Source: Varroa destructor (lineage: Eukaryota > Arthropoda > Arachnida > Mesostigmata > Varroidae). From it: 64,000 nucleotides of DNA. A model generated the notes under the pieces. It worked only from the letters and a program-made list of their open reading frames with translations. It was not told the origin of the DNA and did not search any database. The stretch lies in assembly GCF_002443255.2 (NCBI RefSeq), contig NW_019211459.1, positions 24,695,388 to 24,759,387 on the forward strand, read 5' to 3'. Position 1 is the first letter of the stretch; every line of letters begins with the position of its first letter. This document shows positions 1 to 10,892 of this stretch, in pieces. The position numbers were made by a program, and so were the translations under genes.

Positions 1-54
1 AAATTAGGTGCCTGCGTGTGTTCGATGCAGGACAGGTTGTGTTCTTGATTTCAG

Positions 55-252
55 AAAGCTGATCAAGGACTAGGAACAAGTTCACCTGGGAACAGTGAAG
101 CTGAAGACAGCATGCAAAAGACGAAGTGGACTAAGAAAGAGCGGCGAAGGTATCGGTCGCCTGGATCGTGTCAAACAGGAGCTGGACAGAAAGGGTCGTC
201 TGGGCAGCCATCTAAACAACTGGTTACGAGGCTAGGCGGTAGCGAACGTTGA
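55..252 (+). CDS. Coding-like frame after a splice acceptor (possible partial exon)
   Basis: I do not recognise a family. The frame starts directly after the acceptor-like string GTTCTTGATTTCAG and runs 65 codons to TGA, with no stop between. The predicted peptide is highly polar (Ser, Gly, Lys, Arg, Glu), as in a disordered region, and about 60% of codons begin with a purine by hand count. There is no Met at the start, so it would be an internal or last exon whose other exons lie to the left of the window. A weak donor, AAG|GTATCG, sits near 148 and would shorten it. The purine-rich plus strand lowers the stop frequency here, so chance is a real alternative. Confidence 0.2.
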   Translation, partial: KADQGLGTSSPGNSEAEDSMQKTKWTKKERRRYRSPGSCQTGAGQKGSSGQPSKQLVTRLGGSER

Positions 253-2044
253 AATAGAGAAGGAAAGGCGAATTTGCAAGAGTTCGCCAGACAGTAACCG
301 GGTGTCAATGACACGCAGAACTCGATCATTAAGCGAGTAGACGCTATCGGCGTTGGCAGTGAAATTTTTGTGCCTATCTTCTTGTTGAACTCAGATGAGA
401 ACTCGAGGATTCTGACAATAGCAACTTGTTGCAATTGACAATCGCCTTATTAGATTTGGTGGTGGCGGATTAGATCGCGTTGTTGCTAACACAAATTGAT
501 GTCAAAAAGAAAAGCAAATATACCGACATGTATAGGGATGGTTAGATGTTTTACATCCGTAAAGAATGACGCAGCTGTCACTGAAAACAGTATTACGTTA
601 GCATCAGAGGGGAAAGTAATGAAGGGAACTGTCAGCGTTAATCACACCCGTCCCCGATCAAGGCGTTATACCGTTGCCTGTTTAGACATATTGTTTTATG
701 ATGTTTTAGCGATTAACTTACAGTTAAAGTATCACCGTAATTATCGTCACTACCAACGCAACAGGCCTTGAACAACGTACATTTCTAGCGAATACGTACA
801 CGTTCTGAAATGCTAAGAGTCTCTTATGGGGAAATATCGGTTACGTCCATTCCCTACGTTTGTGGGTTTAGTTCTCAGTGGATGCAGTCAGTGGTCTGAT
901 GCGGCGAAAAATTTAAATATATCTCTATTATTTGGCATTGTTCGTTCTTTAATGCTGCTAACAAAAAAATCAGAAGTAATCTAATGATGTTCAATTTAGA
1001 AAAAAATCCGAAATGAAAGCATAGACTTGATAGTGTGAACTTCGCTTGTCGACTGAAGTGTTGAATATTTCCGAGCTTCTTTTCTATCAAGTGGCGACCT
1101 ATTAGCTCATCTGGGCTCGTCCTGTCACCACGTACTCAGACCATTCTATGAGCACCCCCGTCTCTAATGCATTAATTGCTCTTCTACCTCCCAGCGCGTC
1201 TACAACAGGCATCGAAGGCGCGTAAAGCCTCGAATAACGCCCCTGCTTCGATCTGGCGTACGCTCTATCATTAGTAAATTGAATCGCATCCGCGACTCCG
1301 CCGTCATTGGGCTCTTCAGTCTGTTACGATCGCACTGTCGACGTCTGATTTAACCTGTGATTCTGAATCGTCGGTGGCCATATTTGGCGACACCCATTCA
1401 GGCTGTTCCGACTTGTCTGATCATCTATTATTTGACTCATAAACGGATGGACCTGTTCACGAATATCGCCATATAATTTGTAGTGCCCTATTTAGAGCTA
1501 TTTCCATCGCTAGAACGAGGTAAAGAGACTTGTTAACGGGGCATTAATGATTGAACATAATTACTAAGCATTTAGCTTTGCCCGAGGTCTTTACGTTATA
1601 AAATCAACGGTGTAAAAAGTATTCGAAAGCATATAAATAACAAAAACAAGTTTATATTGATGCAATATACGATGTGTTTTTATACACACTCTACATACAC
1701 GCTATAAACAAAATAATTTATGGCTATGATAAATAAGTTACAAATAGAGAAATAGGATAGAAGTAGGTTTTAGGGGAAAAGTGAGCGAAGATATAGGAAC
1801 TATTGCAGTTAGTAAAGTCAAGCATTGGAAATAAAGCAAATGGTTTAGCATTTATTCAAATTCCTCAACATATTATAATTAGTATTAAAAAGAAGCGTTG
1901 CAATTTCTGAAAATTTGATGACACTGAGATTCAATAGTTTACTGTGCTACTATATATTAAAAGGAGAGAAAAAAGGAGATTGTAAAAACGTGTAAATAGG
2001 ATCAATTATAGTCACAGAGACTTTAATAATAACAGTGACAGGTT
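253..2044. other. No supported gene; AT-rich stretch
   Basis: One short frame, 499-771 on the plus strand, starts at a true ATG and has 90 codons of mixed polar composition, but it has no family match and no splice evidence. The rest is AT-rich DNA with many stops in all frames. Confidence 0.5.
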
Positions 2045-2056
2045 TACTATTATTAT

Positions 2057-2084
<28 letters not shown>
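2045..2084. repeat. Trinucleotide microsatellite (TAT)n(TAC)n
   Basis: Three TAT units pass into about nine uninterrupted TAC/ACT units. Read on the minus strand this gives a run of AGT (Ser) codons inside a short shadow frame, which I do not regard as coding. Confidence 0.95.
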
Positions 2085-2088
<4 letters not shown>

Positions 2089-2305
2089 AAGGCCTCTTTC
2101 ATCTGGAGATAAACACTATACTCATTGGCGGTACCGCGCGAACGGGTCCAACGTTCAAAAATCATTTTCTACTTGTAAGCATTTGAGCGGCATCTTTAAC
2201 ATGAAAAGGCTCGTATCGTAGAAGCCTGTTCCAGAGCTAACCGGCGTTCGTATTTGTGGATGCCTTGTAGTAAAGCTATCTTTCGAATAATCGCTGATCT
2301 ATATA

Positions 2306-2321
2306 TCTCTCTCTCTCTCTT
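2306..2321. repeat. Dinucleotide microsatellite (TC)n
   Basis: About eight TC units follow a short AT stretch and run into a T-tract. It is too short to be informative beyond likely length polymorphism. Confidence 0.9.
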
Positions 2322-2526
2322 TTTAAACGTCGTAACACTTCCAAAAAAAAATTACTAATTTGCTTTAGAAAAGCTGACAACACAGGGTAATCCATCAACT
2401 CTTGCATTGCTTACGCGACAGTTCACCGCTGTCACTGCTAGATAATTCCGAGGAAAAGAAAGTCCGAGGATGACGCAAACGATGAGGTGAGCTGATCTCT
2501 CTAGCCGATGACGAACCAAAAAGATG

Positions 2527-2542
2527 TATATATATATATATA
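2527..2542. repeat. Dinucleotide microsatellite (TA)8
   Basis: Eight uninterrupted TA units in AT-rich DNA. The surrounding 2.1-2.9 kb shows no supported gene. Confidence 0.9.
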
Positions 2543-2878
2543 ATAGTGTTGTTGGTAATAGTTGATGGAGTTGGTTTGCATAGCCAAGCAAGTTACCCAA
2601 AGGGCGAACAGTGACTTAAATCGACCGCTTAAAGACGTCGTCGTGAATCTATTTCTTTCCATCAAGAAGGATTTATTACCAAACAGGCGCGTGGTTAGCT
2701 ATAGTGACAAAGGTGGTGACGGGCATGAGCCTTAAAAAGCCTTATGGATTATTTTTGAACTAACTGTGAACTGTTTTTTACGACTGCGATATCAGAAGTA
2801 TTGTAGATTAGGTTTTTGTTAAGGTTCTTAGTAAATTTTCTCCAAATTGGGTAAGCGTAATGATCATACATATCACAT

Positions 2879-3139
2879 CTAGGGCTTATTAAGGACCGGA
2901 CATTTATAATCCTGCATTGTATATTTTCGGAGCAAAATCACAAAATTACCTTCATTGTATTCGTAGCTGAGCGTGTTGAAGGATAACGCAGAGTTGGCGA
3001 TAGCTGGTGGCGTCGAGTACAATTCGCCGTAGTTCATACTAAGCCAAGGTAGAAGTCTGACCTTTTTTTCACGAACGTACCTCGTGAACTCTTGTACATT
3101 AAATGGCATCCAACAGATGTACGAATCATTAGCAAACAT
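2879..3139 (-). CDS. Unrecognised 86-codon coding-like frame
   Basis: The minus-strand frame starts at a true ATG and ends in TAG. Its peptide mixes charged, aromatic and aliphatic residues like a globular protein. Possible internal donors, GAG|GTACGT and GAAG|GTAATT, would truncate it to an exon. Codon position statistics are close to random (about half of codons begin with a purine). I could not match a family: a TPP motif loosely recalls M13 metalloproteases, but the zinc-binding motif and flanking consensus are absent. About 410 bases beyond it (3140-3555) hold nothing I can support. Confidence 0.2.
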   Translation of the reverse strand: MFANDSYICWMPFNVQEFTRYVREKKVRLLPWLSMNYGELYSTPPAIANSALSFNTLSYEYNEGNFVILLRKYTMQDYKCPVLNKP

Positions 3140-3555
3140 AAAAAAAATGCCATATAGAAACTATGTAGCATGGTGCGTAAGGATGTGAATGTCTACGATA
3201 TGAGACTAATTATACCTGGTCCTTTTTTATAATCGACAATAAACTTAAGAGGAATACCCAGCAAGAGAAACTTTCATCAACTATTGTGGAACAGAACGAT
3301 TACCGCTATAATTACCTTGCGCAGAATAATCTGTAGCAGAGTCGCTGGATCCTTCGAAAATCGTTTTCACTACAATTTTTAGTTCTCATAAGCGTATCTT
3401 ACAACCTATTTAATTTATAACGTTTTTGTTTTTATCTTACATACATTGCCTCGATTTGCTAGGAACGAAGCCCACAGCTTTGATTTGATGCCTGCCAAAT
3501 TAACTAGACACGACTCCTTTGTCTCTTTATAGCCTTTTTCCTCATTGAACAAACT

Positions 3556-3987
3556 TCAACATCGACTTAGTCCTTGTGACCGTCTGAAGCTCATTCCGCT
3601 TGTCGAATGACCCAAAAACTTCAAGATAACGTCGCCGCACCAATAGTTACGGCACTGAGTACAATTCGATAAGAGTTTGCTTTTTCGAGGAGATTGGCCC
3701 GTAGGACACCAACGGGGGAAGAGGCGGCAAGAGCCAAAAAGGAAAAAACCCCTTGGAAGGCGACCTGAACAAGAAATCCAGCCTAGGAAAAGACTGACGG
3801 TCGCTTTATTTTTCAAGGCAACCTCGTTCTCCTTCTCCAGATTGTTCTTCCCTATTTTTCCTCCTCCTGTTGGCCCAAAGTATCGACGGCTGGCAGCGGC
3901 TTCATGAGATTCTCTCACGCTTAGCGGCCGACCGACTAGCAGACATCGGCTGCGTTTCCCGGCTTCGGTTCGTTCTATCTCGCCCCG
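3556..3987 (-). CDS. Coding-like frame, basic and glycine-rich N-terminal part
   Basis: A 143-codon minus-strand frame opens after TGA and closes with TGA without a Met start, so it could only be an internal or last exon. The first two thirds are rich in codons starting with G or A and encode a hydrophilic segment with many Arg, Glu and Lys residues and a GGGK stretch. The last third loses this bias and becomes Cys/Phe-rich, which suggests that any real exon ends near 3780-3850. The plus strand is pyrimidine-rich here, which by itself removes stops from the minus strand. No family was recognised. Confidence 0.2.
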   Translation of the reverse strand, partial: RGEIERTEAGKRSRCLLVGRPLSVRESHEAAASRRYFGPTGGGKIGKNNLEKENEVALKNKATVSLFLGWISCSGRLPRGFFLFGSCRLFPRWCPTGQSPRKSKLLSNCTQCRNYWCGDVILKFLGHSTSGMSFRRSQGLSRC

Positions 3988-4292
3988 TCAAACGCTGTTT
4001 GAGGTGGGTGGAAAACCACCATTGGGATGGGTGTAGGCGTACGACCATCGCGGAGAGAACCGACTCGATTCAAACGAGTCTACATGGTGACCGGATCCAT
4101 TCGACCGAGAGCGCGGCGGCGAAGTGGTCGCTTAAAGTAGACTGCTTGCCAACGAAGCGTCCAGCTTCTGTAGGCTGGCCGCCAATGGTAGTGGTGTCGC
4201 CACGGACTCAAGTTGGTGGCGGCCAGCTCCGCCGAAGGTTGGATCCTGCCTAAGATGGAAGACAAGACGAAATAGAGAAATAGCTGGCTTAC

Positions 4293-4400
4293 CAAGGAGT
4301 TACCAACGAGGTAGTCCTGAAACAGGATCGAATCAAGCCCAGTGGAATCTAAGCTAGACTTGCCGAAGAGATCCGACTGAGGCGTTCGACATTGAGCCAT
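4293..4400 (-). CDS. Possible first coding exon ending at a GTAAGC donor
   Basis: On the minus strand an ATG at 4400 begins 36 clean codons that end exactly at TTG|GTAAGC. Forty-three bases further a pyrimidine-rich run ends in CCATCTTAG, giving a complete but very short intron-like unit. The peptide is Ser/Asp/Leu-rich with no recognised motif. Without splicing the same frame stays open to 4080. With this 43-base splice the frame closes after 13 codons, so the model does not lead to a long product. The in-frame TAG just upstream fits a start codon. Confidence 0.2.
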
Positions 4401-6544
4401 CTAGCTCAAAGCGAAGCTCTGACAGGATCTCCAGACATGGCCGAAGGAGTGGAGAACGGTTGCGGCCTCATGGACAGGCCAGTCAGCGATTGAGTGCGTT
4501 GCTCCTGGAGTAGGAATAGCGAGAAAGGGCGGTAAAGACAACAGCATGAAGATCGAGCAAGTGACGCAGGATACAAGAACTACATCTAACAGAGGACACA
4601 CTGACACTAAACGAGAGCAAAACAACGACTACAACGCACAAACGGATCGCTCAATTTTTCTCCTCGTTCTCGGGGTGAACGGCAGCGGCGTCCCCAATGG
4701 GCTGCCCTTGTCAACCTGCTTCGTTGGTTTGGTTTAGTTTTGGGGCAGCTGGACGCCCGGATCGCTCCAGTCAGATCCCTTTTTACAGATCTTCGAAGGC
4801 GAAAGCTCTTGCGGAAGACTGCTGAAGACTAGCTTCTTTCGCCAAAAACAGCCTGACACCAAGTGAGGTTGCTGCCTCAGCCGCCGAATTTTGGTAGAGC
4901 ACGAAGAAGATTTATACCTTCTAGAGCTCGAAAGAGAGGGAAAAAGGAAAGCGAGCAGAGAAAGGACCTCGGTGGACCTGGCTGATCGAACGCGTTAGTG
5001 GAAACACAAACGCTGAAAATAGAGATACAGCAAATGAAGCCGTAGACGACGAGTTGGAGAAAAAAACGACGTCGAAAGAAAAAGAGGAGATCGGAGGAAC
5101 AAAGGAAAATCAGTGGAAATAGGAAGAGCAGGGAGAGATGGAGAAAGTGCTGCAAAACATGGCGATCGGACAGCCCAGAGGTCGAGACGGAGGGACCGCT
5201 GCAGGTTGAGACTCCAGACGACAACCGGCGGTCGAGGCAAGCAGACAGGTTGGAAGGGAATTTGCAGGAAAGGAAATGAAGAAATGCGCTACATTTCAGC
5301 TGTGGATCAACTGACTTGAGAGTGAGCGGCTGCGCTTTGGCTGTCGCGGGTGCGGGGGTGGACGAAATGGGGGACAAGCGAAACAAGTGAACGAACTCAA
5401 TTGGCGAGCTTCGACTCATACTGTATTGGACAGGATAAAAAAGGACACGGTCTATTACAACTAGCGAAAGAAAAAATAAGACGATGAGAGTAACAAAAGG
5501 TAGAAAAGTCGAAGGGCTATAGGGTGTAATGAAAAAGAAAATGTAGAGGCAGTAAAGGGATGCCGCTATGGTTAAACATGGACTAAAGATTGGTGAACGG
5601 AAAAGTAAAGTAGGCAATGGCTTTTGTTTAGATGACAATTTGCTAGTCTGCAGTTAGAGGCCACATTCATCGATCATCAGTGATCCCATCTCTGGGACAT
5701 TTGGATTGAAAAGCTACATTTTTTTTAATGAAAAATATTGAGGCTTAGTTGATGAGCTTTAATAGACTATTTACATCTGCAAAATCTATATGCAGTGTGT
5801 TTAAAGGGAATGCTTTCAGCTCAAAGTGCCTCTTCCTCGAAATAGTTTTTTGTAGGCGGTCTTATGAAATTGTTTTTCTGGTTCTCAGGCTTCGGAAACG
5901 GTAGCCCGTACATGCCTTCATCACCCTTACGCATCGGTCATTCATAGGTAACGTGATGAGCAGAATTTCGGAGGAGAACACCGAGGATAAACAAGTTAGG
6001 AATCGCAATCAATTCCAGCAAATTCCTTGGACCCTCCGATGCTTGGACACCACGCTTGGGAATCCTAGCAGTGGCTCATGAGATAACGGCTTCTCTTCGG
6101 GTGCCTTCGGTGGCTAGTCTAGCATTTTTCTCCCAGCACGAGAGATGATCTCGGTTGAAAGTCCGTAGCTTCGGCAGCAGCTATAGTCAAGGTGATAGCG
6201 GGCGATGGCGGGTGTGTGTCATGTTCAATATTCAGAGAACTCTCCTTGACGCGCGCGGGGCGAGCAGGCCAAAGACGGTTACGTTACCCCCTCCTACCGC
6301 ACCTCGCCCACTAAACGAAGTAGGAGGCACTGGATTGTGGGTGTTAGCCTCCTGAAGGCTGGCTGAACTCGCAGGCAAAGCATTTGCGTCAAGGGGGCTT
6401 ATGTAGAAGATGGGAGAAAGACCACTAAGGGGACGCTAAATGTCATCAGCATTTAGGGTTCCTTCTCGTCTGACTCGCCCCGCTTGGTGGGGCAGCCGCT
6501 TTTTGCTTCGCGCAAAAAGCCATCGGGTTTCTCAACCCTCAGCT
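4401..6544. other. No supported gene; strongly strand-asymmetric purine-rich block
   Basis: From about 4880 to 5640 the plus strand is rich in A and G. This keeps a 253-codon minus-strand frame open (Ser, Leu, Phe, Pro-rich, with no motifs). I treat that frame as a composition artefact. The 6155-6355 plus frame is open and purine-biased but unbounded by good splice sites. Confidence 0.5.
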
Positions 6545-6973
6545 TCAGACAACCTTGGCGTTTAGCTGTCCGCCTTTGGCTGGCTGGCTGGCGCCAAAAT
6601 CCAGCCTGTTTAGCCACCATTGCTTCCCCCATATAGCTCTACGCTGTAAGGCAGCGCTAGTAGCAGTACTTATCCTCCTAGCCTTCGCCTTTGGCTCTCG
6701 CGTTGTCCCGCGATAGAAAAACCCGTTAGAGAACCCATTCGAGGCTCGAGGTTTGTTCGAGATCTGGCTCACCCTGGCCGCCCACAGCTCAGACACGACT
6801 AACAAAGGGAAAAACACGTATAAAAAACACTCTAAAAACCATTCCGGTGCTAGCACAAGCGACAGGGCAACCAGCAGCAGTTCTGCAGAAGCTGCTGCCC
6901 CTGCAGTAATGCCAGCAGCAGAGGTAATAGCAGCGGCCTCGAGAGCTGCGACGATGTTCCCTCCAGGACGGCC
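6545..6973 (-). CDS. Coding-like frame with Ala-rich hydrophobic segment and basic tail
   Basis: The minus-strand frame runs 142 codons from just after a TGA to a TGA. The first 65 residues are dominated by Ala, Gly, Val and Leu, and nearly half of those codons begin with G. Two likely membrane-spanning stretches follow (about residues 30-45 and 50-65). The remainder is basic and polar. There is no Met at the opening, so an upstream exon would be needed. A strong donor-like GGCCAGG|GTGAGC lies just after the second hydrophobic stretch and could end the exon there. GCT/GCA trinucleotide richness also opens a plus-strand frame, so strand is uncertain. No family was recognised. Confidence 0.28.
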   Translation of the reverse strand, partial: GRPGGNIVAALEAAAITSAAGITAGAAASAELLLVALSLVLAPEWFLECFLYVFFPLLVVSELWAARVSQISNKPRASNGFSNGFFYRGTTREPKAKARRISTATSAALQRRAIWGKQWWLNRLDFGASQPAKGGQLNAKVV

Positions 6974-6992
6974 TCACCGAGTAAGGCTCGGC

Positions 6993-7013
6993 TAGCCTCA
7001 CGAAGTGAGGCTA
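6993..7013. repeat. Perfect 9-bp inverted repeat (hairpin)
   Basis: TAGCCTCAC and GTGAGGCTA flank a GAA loop. A second copy of GCCTCAC at 6971-6977 and a CCGAG/CTCGG pair just before it make a small cluster of competing GC-rich hairpins, and 7063-7080 adds a CAGCAGG/CCTGCTG pair. Confidence 0.85.
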
Positions 7014-7080
7014 CCCGTCTAGCTGACTAGCTTCGTATCGTTATGCGGCACTCGGCACTCAAGCAGCAGGGACCTGCTGT

Positions 7081-10000
7081 TGTGTGCGCTTAGCCAGCAG
7101 CCGAGTGAAGCGAGACCTCTCTAGGCTGATCCAGACGTTGCTAGGCTGACCACCGTCAAATCAGTTCTTCACTACGACCCTCACGATTACTACGAGGCCA
7201 GGCGTGGAGGAGTTGGAAGAGGTGAAACAAGCAGGGTAAGGAGCTCTGCTGGTACGAACAGCTTCCCAAGCACTTAGACGTTTCCGCTGTGCTGCTGCGG
7301 CCGCCATTTTGGGCCGCTAGGCCGCTTTGAGCAGCACTCGCTGACTGGTCCGTCGATGATTTCGGCTCTATACACTTTTTGCATATTACCGCATTTCAGG
7401 AATGGTCGCACGTCGCATCTCCGACACCCGCCCATAGAGAGTGACCCTATGATCAGCGAGCAAAGAGAGGGAGCACAGGGGTATAGAGACCAAAGATTTA
7501 GCCCCGTCATCGTCCGAGGCAATGTTTCATGTTTGCTGCGTTTCAGGCAAAGGATCAGAGACGGCTAAGCAGGGTCGGCCCGTTATGTGACCTCTATCCG
7601 TGGACATAATTCACATGCAACGACAACCAATCTAGGGAGGGTTGCATGTAATAAAAGTCGTCATGACAAAGCGTGGATAGACACATATTGAAATGAGCTG
7701 TGTTCAATTTTGCCCTTGCAGTACGACGGTAGCAAGGATGCTAAAATGCTTATAGCGAATAGGGACGTACATGTGCCTACACATTAGGCAGCATTTGAAA
7801 CAATATCTGGGTCGATTGTTTGCCCACATCCGATTTTATAAGGACATGATATTTTTTCTTGCAGGTAAAGACCATACGGATTACCTAAGTCGTATCGGAA
7901 AATGTGAAACGTCAAAGCCTTTATTTTATTGAAAAGTCTTTTTGCATGAAACGAAAGTAATTGTTGTCATGAGAAACATATCAGACACTGCGCAACGGTA
8001 TTAACCTTGATCTTCTGATAATTTTTCTTTATTTACTTTGTATTCTAAACTACCCACTTTATCTTAGTATGTGCCCCAGCCAACTTGCTAATTAATATTA
8101 ACAATCACAATCACACACGAACTTTTTATCCTTTTAATTAATTTTAAGTTACACAATAATTATAGTGTGAACATGTCCGATCCGCATCACACCTATACCA
8201 ACCTCCTCTATAACAATGGGACCTGCTGGGGTACAGCAAATAGCCCTGCATATTCTCTGTTACAACAGAGTGGTCGCCTATGCCAGCCTTCGTATTATAT
8301 ACGATGGCATATCTATGCTAGACAGTATCAACTACTTAAACTGCCTATAGCCTCTTATGGTTTCTTTATTCTGTTAACCTCACAATGTAATACTGAATAT
8401 ATCGATAGCTGGTAATTACACGACAGCGAATGAAAACATCTCCATTGTAAACGGAAAACCTACCTTTGTTAGCTCTCAATTGAAAGTCATACAGAAAAAA
8501 AAGCAGTTTCGTCACGAGAACCCTGCTCCAGTCAGATCAACAAAGCTCCGATTTTAATGTATCCGAATAGATTGGTACCTGACGCGTATGGTTAGGGATA
8601 ATGGATTCGACCTATAACACTTTATGTGTTATAGGTATGTCATGTAAAGTTTGCAAATAACTCGAAGCTAGGTGAGAAGTATTTTGTTTGAGGGTACAGA
8701 TGAAACTCTGACGAATGAAAAGCTTTATAGACAACTCCATTATTCTCAATGGAATGCGCGCAAATGGAACGCTACAAATGACGAACAGCTCTTTCCGACA
8801 TGAAATTTTGCCCCATGTCTCTCTTGTTCTCAGTTCTTCTCTTCGTTATGCCCCTCACCAGATGAGGGACGAAAGATACCACGACAGACCTGTGACTACT
8901 ACCGACGTGTGAGATCATCCAGGGAATAGCGATATCAATTGCAAAATGGAACTTACAATCTGTTTTTGATGACGTGATGTCTTATAAATTTCACAGTGCT
9001 TTTTGCGTCAATAAGGAGATCTTCGATTTAGTCCAGTAAATCCCCTTAAGCTAGGCTTGGGCAGTGAAAGATACGGAGAAAAGGATTCACTTCTTATAGC
9101 GAATCACCTATTCGCAAAAAACTGTTGGAAACTTTGTTTCTCCGATGTTCAGTTAAGGGTATATGTTTGCTTAGACGTACATATCTTGTGGCTTGCCATT
9201 TATCCTTAACTGGCAAATTGAGAGGACGCTGATAGCAAAGCATCTGCTGACCGGTTACTCAGTTGAAAATTAGCGACCGACCAGTCACTCACCCAACCCA
9301 TATAATTCTTCAGAGCCGAGAAAGCATGTAGTGTCAATTGTTAACGGTCAGAGGGCTCAGGTCATAGATGTGACAAGTTCAGGCATTGGTCTTGTTCCTG
9401 CGTATACTTGCAGCTACCCGTGACTGGTAACCATGTTCAAAGTAACGCCTGTTACTACTGATTTGGTGCTCTCGAATCAGGCTTGCAAAATTGTTCCTTG
9501 CTCTGACAGGAAACCTCGCAGCAACTCGATTCAAGCTGGGACGCGATAGCTTCCATTGAACCAAACGTAGGGTATCTATATTAATACCTTCGTTTCGATC
9601 TATTTTCTTAGGTCCTGGCCCCTGATAAAAAACTTTTCAACTCACTAACATTGCCGCCTATCTTTATGCTTATTCCTACAACAAAAAATAGCATCTGAGA
9701 TCGAATTATATCCCGACTACACTTTAATATAAAAGTATATTCTGCAAGCCAGATTTCTTCTAAATCCTCTACAACAGTTCGTGTAAATGACTGGGCTCTA
9801 CCTACTTGTCCATCGTGTTCTATCCAACAAAAAAAGCAAAGAAAGTACCTACCATCTCTTCGCCTAGCTTCTGTGATGCTCATCTCTAGTCAGGTCAGCC
9901 CACTTGCTTCAGCTCAATAAGTGGACCCGCAAACTCAACTGAAGATCACGACTGGCTGAGGGCACGAATTAGCGCAATTATAAATTATTGGATTCAAATC

Positions 10001-10284
10001 ACCCCCGTTACAAGCCCCAAGCGTTTCCCTCGTTCTCCTTCGCCACTCACTACACCCCCCTCCCGGCCCCTGCTTCTCATTCGATCGTGTCTTCCCAATC
10101 ATTCAGCGTTGCTTTTTCGTTTTTAAAATCCCCCTGTCTCTGCCCCCTCTTGCGTACCTATCAGCGGCGGCAGCAGCAGCAACCACGAACCCCTTGAATC
10201 CCTTACTCGAACCCCTGCCGCTGCCTCTGCTACGCTCTGTCGACGGCCTTATTTCACTGGTCTTCTTTCCCTATCATGGAGTTG
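7081..10284. other. No supported gene apart from short ORFs
   Basis: The most gene-like item is 8715-8912 on the plus strand: ATG, 65 codons, polar peptide with NGT/NSS sequons, no family match. Frames at 7356-7568 and 8167-8415 show no coding bias. Confidence 0.45.
8610..8636. repeat. Perfect 11-bp inverted repeat with 5-nt loop
   Basis: ACCTATAACAC at 8610-8620 is the exact reverse complement of GTGTTATAGGT at 8626-8636, with TTTAT between. Nothing around it looks coding, so it is either a folded RNA element, a protein-binding palindrome or the trace of a small inverted-repeat transposon. Confidence 0.9.
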
Positions 10285-10872
10285 CTAAAACCGACGCGGC
10301 GGCTGCTGCTGATATTTGAACTCACTGTTCCTTCGTAGCGTATCCCTGAAGCGATCTCGTGAGGAGTAGTAGCAGCCAAGGGAGTGAAGCAGAAGAGACA
10401 ACGAACGGCAGCATGAACACCCTTCAGGATCGCAGAGGAAGAAGGCGAATTGTGGAAGGTGGACGACCAGGGGCTCGATGAAGGTAGAAATGGTGAAGAG
10501 AGACTGTTTCGTGGTAACCCTGGAATACAAGGGGGTCACCGTGAGGCTGACTGTATATATGGCCGCTTGGCCTGCTGCTGCTTCATGCTGAGGTATGTGC
10601 CGAGGTGCGAGGAACGCAGCCAGAGGCAGACATGCAGCCGGCCCCTTCTCAAGTGAGCAGAACGCTGCTCGGCGCTGGGAGCTGGTAGCTACTGAGCAGC
10701 AGCAAATGGCAGAAAGTGCCAAAAGTAAAGGAGACGAAGAGAGAGTATTCGGCTTCAAACCATGAGAGACGGTGTCGATGAAGCTTTCGTCTTGCTCATC
10801 CCCCTCGACCCGCCCCGATCGCTCTGGCTTCACACTCTCTATCTTACCTGATCCATCTGTGGCCAGTATGCT
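10285..10872 (-). CDS. Long coding-like frame, acidic/basic start then Cys-rich
   Basis: A 195-codon minus-strand frame is among the longest uninterrupted ones in the window. The first 43 codons are strongly biased to G/A in position one and encode a hydrophilic segment rich in Glu, Asp, Ser and Arg. The rest is Leu/Ser/Cys-rich with weaker bias. It lies just downstream of the ATG frame at 11117-10893, and a 59-base GTGGAG...CTGAC...AG interval would join the two in phase (AG+C gives Ser). A competing CAG|GTAAGA donor lies inside its first codons at about 10847. No domain was recognised, and no polyadenylation signal follows closely. Confidence 0.25.
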   Translation of the reverse strand, partial: SILATDGSGKIESVKPERSGRVEGDEQDESFIDTVSHGLKPNTLSSSPLLLALSAICCCSVATSSQRRAAFCSLEKGPAACLPLAAFLAPRHIPQHEAAAGQAAIYTVSLTVTPLYSRVTTKQSLFTISTFIEPLVVHLPQFAFFLCDPEGCSCCRSLSLLLHSLGCYYSSRDRFRDTLRRNSEFKYQQQPPRRF

Positions 10873-10892
10873 TCATGTGTAAGTGCTGCTGG

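Noticed and set aside
2879..3139. Possible M13 (neprilysin-type) peptidase similarity from a TPP motif
   Set aside because: Only three residues agree. The HExxH and downstream consensus are missing.
4877..5638. 253-codon minus-strand open frame, the longest in the window
   Set aside because: It is opposite a purine-rich block, which depletes stops on the minus strand. The peptide is Ser/Leu/Phe/Pro low-complexity with no motif or codon periodicity.
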